Assembly: GCA_012270805.1 (NCBI GenBank)
Contig: JAAXHR010000008.1
Coordinates: 3,033 to 13,114 of the forward strand
Length of the DNA stretch: 10,082 bases
Direction: 5' to 3'
Source of the DNA: Dehalococcoidia bacterium
GTDB lineage: Bacteria; Chloroflexota; Dehalococcoidia; Lucifugimonadales; Lucifugimonadaceae
Shown: in pieces, positions 1-5,562 of the stretch
Numbering within the stretch: position 1 is the first letter of the stretch
Layout of the letters: every line of letters begins with the position of its first letter
Translations under genes and position numbers: made by a program
Notes under the pieces: model-generated
Databases searched by the model: none
Told to the model about the DNA's origin: nothing
The model's input: only the letters and a program-made list of their open reading frames with translations

Positions 1-713
1 CCCGGATGTGGGTGGGCAGCCATTCCCCACAACGGGATGATGAAGAGCCAACCGAAAACCATGATGCCGCCCCAGAACATCTTGAAGCCCAGATTCTCAT
101 GGATGATGTCATAGGTATACAACTGCACGCGCTCGAAGATGAAGTAGTCCACCACGTAAACAGTCATGAAGATCGCGTACATCACAACGCCGGGATTGAA
201 ATCGTCCCCAAATCGCTCGTAGTTGTACCAAGCACCCGACAACGCGTTGAGCGACAACATCGTCCCACCCACGACATAGAACCACATCTTTAAATCGATC
301 CGCTCGGTAAACAATGAAATCTCCCGCACTCGTCCGTCCCACAACGCCAAGAACCAATTCTTCCCCGTGTCCCCCGGTTGACGAAACACTGCGATCGCCG
401 AAAAGATCAACGTGAAGACCGTCCCCCCGGCCACCGCATAAAGCGACGACTCATAAAACCACTCCCGCGGCATCCCCGTCAACTCAAACCACCACACCAC
501 CAGCGCTATCACGTAGACCAAAATCCCATTCAACCGGTAGTTCCGAGGCTTCCCAGTCTCTGGATTGATCACATACCCAGGAACTCGTATCGCCGGCAAA
601 ACCACGTGGGCAACAAAAAACACCGCAAAGATAGCCAGCGGCGTGATAAACCCCGCGATCGCTTCGATCCCCGAAAGCTCGAAAAGGTGGCTGATACCAA
701 GCCAATCAATCAT
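1..713 (-). CDS. Sterol reductase family (ERG4/ERG24-like) membrane protein, C-terminus cut by window edge
   Basis: An open frame of 237 codons runs from an ATG at 713 off the left edge, so the C-terminus is missing. The protein is strongly hydrophobic, with membrane segments near residues 18-40, 62-78, 92-110, 143-160, 175-193 and 212-231. The pattern LNGILVYVIALVVWW (61-75), a DLK motif near 140-142 followed by a helix, and a C-terminal stretch of the form D-x3-E-x3-LYTYDIIHENLGF (189-210) then a GG-x-MVFGW helix match the ERG4/ERG24 family (sterol C14, C7 or C24 double-bond reductases, NADPH dependent). The family's last segment, which carries much of the cofactor and catalytic site, lies outside the window. 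Family membership is likely; the substrate (sterol, hopanoid-like or other lipid) is not readable. A GAGAAAGG sequence about 10 bases upstream may be the ribosome binding site. Codons are rich in TTG, GTG, GCG and GGG, as in other minus-strand genes here. Confidence 0.72.
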   Translation of the reverse strand, partial: MIDWLGISHLFELSGIEAIAGFITPLAIFAVFFVAHVVLPAIRVPGYVINPETGKPRNYRLNGILVYVIALVVWWFELTGMPREWFYESSLYAVAGGTVFTLIFSAIAVFRQPGDTGKNWFLALWDGRVREISLFTERIDLKMWFYVVGGTMLSLNALSGAWYNYERFGDDFNPGVVMYAIFMTVYVVDYFIFERVQLYTYDIIHENLGFKMFWGGIMVFGWLFIIPLWGMAAHPHP

Positions 714-919
714 CACCGATTACGCCTTTCTCAAAGGTTGTGGTCATCACGTGTATGCGCACAGACTATCTCAACGACCGGTTACACGGCAAGCCGCCAA
801 ACTATACGCCAATCAACACTCAGCAATGCAGTCCCCCTCTCCCCTCCGTGGGAGAGGCTTAGGGTGAGGGGGCCTATCTCACGTCAGGCGGTACCGGTGC
901 CCGACCGCCAGTACCGGCC
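714..919. other. Intergenic region with REP-like repeat
   Basis: This 206-base gap separates the RDD gene stop from the sterol-reductase-like start, both on the minus strand. It holds a C/G-rich inverted repeat at 833-872. No open frame here has a plausible ribosome site or recognisable protein. A weak minus-strand promoter may exist near the GATAGT sequence (about 760-766), but its match is poor. Confidence 0.6.
833..872. repeat. REP-like palindromic intergenic repeat, copy 1
   Basis: The inner stem CTCTCCC/GGGAGAG and outer stem CCCCCTC/GAGGGGG enclose a TTAGGGT-type core. Read on the minus strand it begins CCCTCACCCTAAGCCTCTCCC, the form of dispersed intergenic palindromes seen in many bacterial genomes. 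A second, diverged copy lies at 3457-3500 in the opposite orientation. Confidence 0.7.
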
Positions 920-1684
920 CTAATCCCATCGTTCCACTGTTTCTCGGCCGGTCGAAGGAAAAGCAGCGGGATTAGTGCTCAAAACTCGATCTTGCACCAT
1001 TACGGTGTCCAACATCACGTCGTGAGGAGTCCTGTGCTTTGCATCACCGAACACCCATAGGTGATTCACCACTGCGAGGATCGGAGCCAGGATCCAATAC
1101 ACATCAACGCCCACAGACCAGATTCTGGTTACCGGATCGCTCAGAATTCCCAACAGGTCAATTCGCTGGTCGAACACCGCCTCGAAACCCCTCAAAACGA
1201 AAAATAGCATCCCTAGTGACAAAAGCAATATGTACGGGAGCACCAAACCAGGACTGCCAACAAATTTATGCAACAAACACCGCCTCAATCCGAGTAGGTC
1301 GAGGTTATCTCTCTTGATCTTCAAAGTGAATGCCATTTGTCCAAGTGTGTTGTTCCCGCGAGCGAGCATAATCGCATACACGATGTGAACAATCGTTGCG
1401 AACATAAACGCAACTGGTTCGAAAAGCAGGATCCCGCCCGTTCCGGCAGTGCCGAAGACGTACCAATTGAGGTTGACCGCAGACCCCGCAATCCCGTACA
1501 CGTGTACAGGTTCCGAATTCCAGTACACATAGGCGACCGTGACAATCGCACCCGCAGCACCGCCAATGAATAATGCGGCCGCCCAATCCACAAAACCAAC
1601 CAATAGCCTCTCACCGAATGTCGCAAGATGATGGATACTGTGCCCATCCGTCCAGTAACGCGGTCTCTTGGCTGATTTATTCAC
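920..1684 (-). CDS. RDD family membrane protein
   Basis: A 254-residue protein starting with GTG (1682-1684); TAAGG lies seven bases before it, and no upstream ATG in frame is better. The RDD family signature is visible: Arg26 and Asp33 in the first membrane helix (GERLLVGFVDW), the N-N-T-L-G-Q-M motif at 111-117 followed by a cytoplasmic K-I-K segment, and a final R-T-P-H-D-V-x-L-D-T-V motif at 218-228. Membrane helices lie near 29-52, 74-106, 146-166 and 186-208. RDD proteins are small integral membrane proteins; some act in sodium/proton antiport or other transport, most are uncharacterised, and no more specific role is visible. The soluble tail of about 25 residues is unremarkable. The gene has its own 70-base upstream gap, so it may be transcribed separately from the cupin-dehydrogenase pair. 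Confidence 0.82.
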   Translation of the reverse strand: MNKSAKRPRYWTDGHSIHHLATFGERLLVGFVDWAAALFIGGAAGAIVTVAYVYWNSEPVHVYGIAGSAVNLNWYVFGTAGTGGILLFEPVAFMFATIVHIVYAIMLARGNNTLGQMAFTLKIKRDNLDLLGLRRCLLHKFVGSPGLVLPYILLLSLGMLFFVLRGFEAVFDQRIDLLGILSDPVTRIWSVGVDVYWILAPILAVVNHLWVFGDAKHRTPHDVMLDTVMVQDRVLSTNPAAFPSTGRETVERWD

Positions 1685-1737
1685 GCAAATACCTTAACCA
1701 ACGCCTCGTCATCATTTCCATCCTTACTAATTATTCA

Positions 1738-1749
1738 CATCCTAGTTCA
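1738..1749. repeat. 12-base direct repeat flanking the cupin gene (left copy)
   Basis: CATCCTAGTTCA here is repeated exactly at 2196-2207. The right copy spans the stop codon of the mycothiol dehydrogenase gene and the cupin start; the left copy lies just past the cupin stop. Together they bracket the cupin gene. Confidence 0.6.
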
Positions 1750-1754
1750 GTCAA

Positions 1755-2198
1755 TCACCTACAATCTTGCCGCCCAGCACTCTCCAGATCCACAACTATC
1801 TCCACCGGCGCATTCCGCGCCACGATCAACACCAGATCCTCATCCTCCGACGTGTTCACCGGCTGATGGTTCGAATCCGGCGGCACGTAGATAAAGTCCC
1901 CCGGCCCGATCGCCTCCTCTACATCCAACTCTTCCCCGTGCAGAAACAACCCCTCGCCGCTGACCACATAAATCGCCGACTCGCAATTCACGTGATAGTG
2001 CGCCGTCGAACACCGACCCGGCGGCACCGTTGCTATCGCCAGATGGATACCCGTCGATCCCGACAACGCCTCCGAAACACCAGCCAGACGCGTCATCGCC
2101 CCACTCGCGACATCAACCTCCAGCCCATCACTCTTAGTGATTACACAGAGCGGATGACCGTTGCCAACGTCCTGCCCATCTTTCAACATCCTGCCCAT
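1755..2198 (-). CDS. Small single-domain cupin protein
   Basis: A 147-residue protein with one cupin barrel. Motif 1 is P-P-G-x5-H67-x-H69-x3-E73-x6-G (the GX5HXHX3-4EX6G form) and motif 2 is G100-D101-F-x3-P106-x4-H111-x3-N115. The full 3-His/1-Glu metal set is therefore present, consistent with a metal-binding dioxygenase, isomerase or sensor cupin; the substrate is unknown. The ATG at 2198 is one base from the stop of the upstream dehydrogenase gene, which suggests translational coupling and one operon. The first 10 residues come from a 19-base tandem duplication, so the native N-terminus is uncertain; ATG at 2189 (residue 4), preceded by GGGCAGG, is an alternative. Residues after about 135 form a short non-conserved tail. 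Confidence 0.85.
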   Translation of the reverse strand: MGRMLKDGQDVGNGHPLCVITKSDGLEVDVASGAMTRLAGVSEALSGSTGIHLAIATVPPGRCSTAHYHVNCESAIYVVSGEGLFLHGEELDVEEAIGPGDFIYVPPDSNHQPVNTSEDEDLVLIVARNAPVEIVVDLESAGRQDCR

Positions 2199-2199
2199 C
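2161..2199 (-). repeat. 19-base imperfect tandem duplication at the cupin start
   Basis: On the minus strand GATGGGCAGGATGTTGAAA is followed directly by GATGGGCAGGACGTTGGCA, 16 of 19 bases identical. The unit is not a multiple of three, so the two copies are read in different frames by the cupin gene, and only the first supplies an in-frame ATG. Confidence 0.75.
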
Positions 2200-3285
2200 C
2201 TAGTTCAAAACAACCACAGACCGGAGCACCTCACCTCGCTCCATTTTGTGGAACGCCTCCTCAACGTCCCCAATCGCTATCGATTCCGACACAAAACCAT
2301 CCAGATCCAACCGCCCCTGCATGTATAGGTCTATGAACATCGGAAAGTCCCGCGTCGGCAAACAGTCGCCATACCAAGACGACTTCAACGATCCACCGCG
2401 ACCGAACACCTCGATCATCGGCAACTCGATCTTCATCTCTGGACTCGGCACGCCCACCAGCACGACGGTTCCTGCAAGATCCCGCGCGAAGAACGCCTGC
2501 TCATAAGTCTGCGGCAGACCAACCGCCTCGATACAAACATCCGCACCGTTCTCGCCCGTAATATCCTGTATCGCCTCAACAGCATCGACCTCACGAGAGT
2601 TAACAGTGTGTGTCGCACCAAATCCCTTCGCCCACTCCAGTTTCTGGTCATCGATATCCACCGCGATGATCGTGTGCGCTCCAGCCAGTTTCGAGCCAGC
2701 AATCGCTGCATCACCGACACCACCGCAACCAAATACCGCCACCGAGTCGCCACGCGATACCCCGCCAGTATTGATCGCTGCACCTAATCCGGCCATAATC
2801 CCGCAACCGATCAAACCCGCCGCCTTCGGGTCTGCATCCGGATTCACCTTGACAGCCTGACCTGCCGCAACTAGCGTCAACTCCGCAAATGCTCCGATAC
2901 CTAACGCTGGCGACAACGCCGTCCCATCCCTCAACGTCATCGGCTGTGCAGCGTTCCGACTGTCGAAGCAGTACCAAGGCCGTCCCCGCAGACAGGATCG
3001 GCATGTGGTGCATGGCGCCCGCCAAGCAATGATCACAAAATCACCCGGCGCGATGTTGCCCACATCGTCTCCAACCTTCTCCACAACACCAGCCGCCTCA
3101 TGACCGAGAAAGTATGGAAAATCTTCCCCGATAGCACCTTCTCGATAGTGCAAATCCGTGTGACACACTCCACAAGCCTGAACCCGAATCAACGCCTCGC
3201 CAGGCCCGGGATCCGGCACCATAATCGTCTCCAATGCAACTGGAGCGCCTTTAGCCGCTGAAACAACACCTTGCACTTTGTTCAT
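2200..3285 (-). CDS. mscR: S-(hydroxymethyl)mycothiol dehydrogenase (mycothiol-dependent formaldehyde dehydrogenase)
   Basis: A 361-residue zinc-dependent medium-chain alcohol dehydrogenase that oxidises S-(hydroxymethyl)mycothiol to S-formylmycothiol with NAD+, the mycothiol route of formaldehyde detoxification in the cytoplasm. Catalytic zinc ligands are Cys41 (GVCHTD), His62-Glu63 (GHE) and Cys161 (GCGIMAG). Structural zinc cysteines are 92, 95, 98 and 106. The Rossmann motif GCGGVG is at 186-191 with Asp210 (AVD) for NAD. The phrases RGRPWYCFDSRNAAQ, GGSLKSSWYGDCLP and the C-terminal GEVLRSVVVL match the mycothiol-dependent subfamily from memory rather than glutathione class III enzymes. 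I place the start at ATG 3285, not at the in-frame ATG 3330: AGAGGG lies four bases before 3285, family members begin at this point, and the TATAAT box at 3336-3341 would put transcription start near 3329. Codons end mostly in G or T. The cupin gene follows one base after the stop. Confidence 0.88.
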   Translation of the reverse strand: MNKVQGVVSAAKGAPVALETIMVPDPGPGEALIRVQACGVCHTDLHYREGAIGEDFPYFLGHEAAGVVEKVGDDVGNIAPGDFVIIAWRAPCTTCRSCLRGRPWYCFDSRNAAQPMTLRDGTALSPALGIGAFAELTLVAAGQAVKVNPDADPKAAGLIGCGIMAGLGAAINTGGVSRGDSVAVFGCGGVGDAAIAGSKLAGAHTIIAVDIDDQKLEWAKGFGATHTVNSREVDAVEAIQDITGENGADVCIEAVGLPQTYEQAFFARDLAGTVVLVGVPSPEMKIELPMIEVFGRGGSLKSSWYGDCLPTRDFPMFIDLYMQGRLDLDGFVSESIAIGDVEEAFHKMERGEVLRSVVVLN

Positions 3286-3335
3286 GTCGCCCTCTGATGC
3301 CTTTCTTGCCAACTCACCGACAGATTGCAATCGGG

Positions 3336-3341
3336 ATTATA
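3336..3341 (-). promoter_or_regulatory. -10 box for the dehydrogenase-cupin operon
   Basis: The minus strand reads CCATATAATCCC, a perfect TATAAT. A start site about seven bases downstream gives a leader of about 44 bases before the ATG at 3285. No good -35 hexamer is seen at 16-18 bases (the nearest TTGTTG is 23 bases away), so activation by a regulator or an extended contact is possible. Confidence 0.55.
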
Positions 3342-3456
3342 TGGCAACGTTCCTCGCCTCCGCGCAACAAGTGGGAAAGTGGAAGATTTAGACGAGACGA
3401 CGTGGGCTGAGGCATACGCTCATTCCATTACAGAGCCCTTTCTCCTTTTGTCACCG

Positions 3457-3500
3457 CTCCCTCACCCCGATCCTTTCCCGGAGAGGAGTAGAAGAGAGGG
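3457..3500. repeat. REP-like palindromic intergenic repeat, copy 2
   Basis: A diverged relative of the repeat at 833-872, in the opposite orientation: it begins CTCCCTCACCCCGATCCTTT and ends GAAGAGAGGG, with a CCCTC/GAGGG outer stem and a CCGG-centred inner stem. The purine-rich right arm has extra bases (GTAGAA) relative to copy 1. It sits between two divergent promoters. Confidence 0.65.
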
Positions 3501-3569
3501 CCGGACGGACGGTAGAACCACTGTTTGGATTAGCGCGGGCGGGAATGACGGTTGTTAGGGAAATCGTGC

Positions 3570-3575
3570 GATAAT
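3570..3575 (+). promoter_or_regulatory. Possible -10 box, leaderless start of flavin oxidoreductase
   Basis: GATAAT ends 10 bases before the ATG at 3586, which would place transcription start within a few bases of the start codon. There is no Shine-Dalgarno sequence in those 10 bases. ATGACG, 19 bases upstream, is a weak -35 candidate. Confidence 0.35.
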
Positions 3576-3585
3576 CCCACCCATC

Positions 3586-4755
3586 ATGATCAACAAATTC
3601 GGAGTTCTATACGCTGGCTGCGTCGATATGGATGACATCGGCTATACCGGCACACCCGCAAACGAACGATGGTTGTCCGACGAACAGCTCGCAACCGTCT
3701 TCGACAAATCGGCATCCTTCGCCAAAACCATGGACGAACTCGGCTTCGACACATTCTGGGGTGCTGAACACCACTTCCAACGCGAAGGTTATGAGTGCAT
3801 TCCCAACCTTCTAATGCTCTTCGTGCACCTCGCTCACCTCACCAAAGACCTCCGCTTCGGATGCGGCTTCAACATCAACCCCATGTGGCACCCGCTCCGC
3901 CTCGCCGAAGACTACGCCACCGCCGATATTCTCACCGACGGACGTGTCCGTTTCGGGATCGGCCGTGGCTACCACTCCCGTGAAGTCGAAGTCTTCGGAA
4001 ACCCGATCATCGACCAAGATGCCAACCGCGAGCTCTTCGAAGAGCAGGTCGAGGTCATGTGGAAAGCCTTCAACGAACCCGCCCTCTCGCACCACGGCAA
4101 ACATTACGACATCCCACCTGCCGTCCCCTACCGAGGCTACGAGCTCGAAGAAATCACCCTCGTTCCGCGACCGAAATACCCCGTCGAGTGGTGGCAGCCC
4201 GTCGTCTCCGCATCCGAGCGCGGCCTTAACTTCATGGCCAAATACGGCATCAAAGGCATGATCGGCGGAGGTGCAGCACCCGGCGGAGCATCCGACCAAG
4301 TCGTCCACAAATGGCAGGAGGTCCAAGCCAAACACGGACGCGAGCTCGAACTCGGCGGCGACCTCATCATCTCCTTCTCCGTCTACATCGCCGACACCAC
4401 CGAGCAAGCCATCGAAGAGTCCCGTCTCTGGGCCGAAGAGCGCGTCAAGATGTTCGGCCCCCTAGGCTTCGTCCGCGGTCTATCCGATGCCCAAGTGGAT
4501 GCCATCAACTCCAACGATCCCGCCCAACTTCTAACCGCCAATCTCCCGACCATCGACGAAGACGCCGAAAGCGGTGGCTTTTTCGCCGGACCCGCAGACC
4601 TCGTAACCGAAAAGCTCCTCGAAGTCCAAGAACACTACCCCGGCCTTGAAGAAGTCAACATCGGCATCACTGGCATGGGCATGCCCGAATCCGCAACTCT
4701 CGAACAAATGCACCGCTTCGCCGAGGGTGTCATGCCACACTTCAACAGACAGTGA
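3586..4755 (+). CDS. LLM class flavin-dependent oxidoreductase (luciferase-like monooxygenase family)
   Basis: A 389-residue TIM-barrel protein of the bacterial luciferase-like family (FMN or F420 dependent). The N-terminal strand FGVLYAG (5-11), the GFDTFWGAEHHF motif (53-64) and the block N-P-M-W-H-P-L-R-L-A-E-D (98-109) followed by ILTDGRVRFGIGRGYH (115-130) are family hallmarks; Arg105 and Glu108 lie in the usual flavin-contact helix. GGGAAPGG (227-234) is a likely phosphate-binding loop. Such enzymes oxygenate or desulfonate diverse organics using reduced flavin from a partner reductase; no reductase is encoded in the window, and the substrate is unknown. Codons end strongly in C, matching the C-rich plus strand. 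The ATG at 3586 fits the family N-terminus; no Shine-Dalgarno is seen. Large antisense open frames over this gene are products of the codon bias. Confidence 0.87.
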   Translation: MINKFGVLYAGCVDMDDIGYTGTPANERWLSDEQLATVFDKSASFAKTMDELGFDTFWGAEHHFQREGYECIPNLLMLFVHLAHLTKDLRFGCGFNINPMWHPLRLAEDYATADILTDGRVRFGIGRGYHSREVEVFGNPIIDQDANRELFEEQVEVMWKAFNEPALSHHGKHYDIPPAVPYRGYELEEITLVPRPKYPVEWWQPVVSASERGLNFMAKYGIKGMIGGGAAPGGASDQVVHKWQEVQAKHGRELELGGDLIISFSVYIADTTEQAIEESRLWAEERVKMFGPLGFVRGLSDAQVDAINSNDPAQLLTANLPTIDEDAESGGFFAGPADLVTEKLLEVQEHYPGLEEVNIGITGMGMPESATLEQMHRFAEGVMPHFNRQ

Positions 4756-4829
4756 ACATCATTGCGGCGAAAACGGGCACTTCTGCAGACAGAACCTACA
4801 TCTAGAGGGGGCTTCCATTTTCATCGGGC

Positions 4830-4839
4830 ATGATATCAT
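4830..4839. promoter_or_regulatory. Possible operator palindrome upstream of toxin-antitoxin pair
   Basis: ATGATATCAT is a perfect 10-base palindrome about 45 bases before the antitoxin start. Ribbon-helix-helix antitoxins of this type bind short palindromes in their own promoter; a role here is inferred from position only. Confidence 0.3.
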
Positions 4840-4882
4840 TGCAATCATCCAATCTCTGTGGTAGGCAATGGGAGGCTTGACC

Positions 4883-5092
4883 TTGGCTAGTATCACCGTC
4901 AGAAATCTCGATGACGAAATTAAGCGTTCCTTAAGAATCCGCGCCGCCGAGAACGGACGCTCGATGGAAGAGGAAGTTCGAGACATCCTCCGGAAGGCGC
5001 TCAACCGACCTAACCGCCAATCGAACAATTGGGCACGTAACCTAAACTCCAGATTCGCGGAAGTAGGCGGCTTGGCTCGTAGTACGGAGTAA
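4883..5092 (+). CDS. Ribbon-helix-helix antitoxin, FitA/VapB type
   Basis: A 69-residue DNA-binding antitoxin that would neutralise the PIN toxin just downstream and repress the shared promoter. I prefer the TTG at 4883 as start: GGGAGG at 4870-4875 is seven bases before it and the protein then begins M-A-S-I-T-V-R-N-L-D-D, the usual N-terminus of FitA-like antitoxins. The in-frame ATG at 4868 would add five residues and place the GGGAGG inside the gene. The strand ASITVRNL (2-9), helix A (10-24) and helix B, containing R-S-M-E-E-E-V-R-D-I-L (26-36), form the ribbon-helix-helix fold. The C-terminal 30 residues are polar and likely wrap the toxin. Codon use is mixed, without the strong C-ending bias of the flanking plus-strand genes, which fits a mobile module. 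Confidence 0.83.
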   Translation: MASITVRNLDDEIKRSLRIRAAENGRSMEEEVRDILRKALNRPNRQSNNWARNLNSRFAEVGGLARSTE

Positions 5093-5133
5093 GCACGAGT
5101 ACGCACTACGAAATCACGTCAGTTCGACTCGCC

Positions 5134-5562
5134 ATGCCGATCATTCTAGATACGAACCTTGTTTCGGAATTGATGTATGTCAGTCCGGATCCAAACGTGA
5201 TCGATTGGTTCGATGCACAGGATCCGTCGAATCTTCTCCTCACCACGATCACCGAGGCAGAACTGCTATATCGAATTGAATTGATGCCTGAAGGCAAAAA
5301 TCGACGCGGGTTGTTGGCATTGACCGACTCGATGCTGACCGATACTTTCGGAAGCCGCATTCTAGTGTTCGACAGCGAAGCTGCGATCCGATACGCGGTG
5401 CTTGCCGCATCACGGCGTTCGCAAGGCAGGCCTATCGACCTACCTGACTGCTTTATTGCCGCAATTGCTAGTTCCATCGGAGCTGCGGTCGCAACTCGCA
5501 ATGTTCGCGACTTCGTAGGATGCGGAATCGAAGTCATCAATCCATGGGAGCACTCCCCATGA
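5134..5562 (+). CDS. vapC: PIN-domain ribonuclease toxin (VapC/FitB type)
   Basis: A 142-residue PIN-domain protein. The acidic metal-binding residues are in place: Asp6 (ILDTN), Glu43 (ITEAELLY), Asp105 (LPDCFIAAIA) and Asp126 (TRNVRDF). FitB/VapC toxins of this kind cleave RNA, often tRNA or rRNA, and are held inactive by the antitoxin encoded directly before. The length is typical for FitB-like proteins. The gap from the antitoxin stop is 41 bases and no Shine-Dalgarno is visible before ATG 5134, so toxin translation may be weak. The gene ends with TGA at 5560-5562, overlapping by four bases (ATGA) the start of the enolase-superfamily gene. Codon use is mixed and lacks the C-ending bias of the neighbours. 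Confidence 0.85.
   Translation: MPIILDTNLVSELMYVSPDPNVIDWFDAQDPSNLLLTTITEAELLYRIELMPEGKNRRGLLALTDSMLTDTFGSRILVFDSEAAIRYAVLAASRRSQGRPIDLPDCFIAAIASSIGAAVATRNVRDFVGCGIEVINPWEHSP

Larger units (their letters stand above)
3286..3585. other. Divergent promoter region
   Basis: This 300-base gap lies between the minus-strand dehydrogenase gene and the plus-strand flavin oxidoreductase gene. It holds a minus-strand TATAAT box near its left side, a REP-like repeat in the middle and a possible plus-strand GATAAT box close to the right gene. No coding sequence is supported in it. Confidence 0.7.

Noticed and set aside
109..705. Two separate minus-strand open frames (109-357 and 484-705) over the left-edge gene, suggesting a broken gene
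   Set aside because: They are in other frames. A single uninterrupted frame runs from 713 to the window edge and carries the family motifs, so the gene is not frameshifted within the window.
378..923. 181-codon plus-strand open frame at the left side
   Set aside because: Arg/Pro-rich, runs through the REP-like repeat and over a supported minus-strand gene.
1767..2336. 189-codon plus-strand open frame across the cupin and dehydrogenase junction
   Set aside because: Arg/His/Pro-rich product, typical of a shadow frame; the minus-strand genes have full motif support.
3286..3330. 15-residue N-terminal extension of the dehydrogenase from ATG 3330
   Set aside because: The TATAAT box puts transcription start about at this ATG, whereas ATG 3285 has a good Shine-Dalgarno and fits the family N-terminus.
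3811..4407. 198-codon open frame antisense to the flavin oxidoreductase
   Set aside because: It arises because C-ending codons on the plus strand leave few stop codons antisense. It has low-complexity acidic content, no ribosome site and no recognisable domain.
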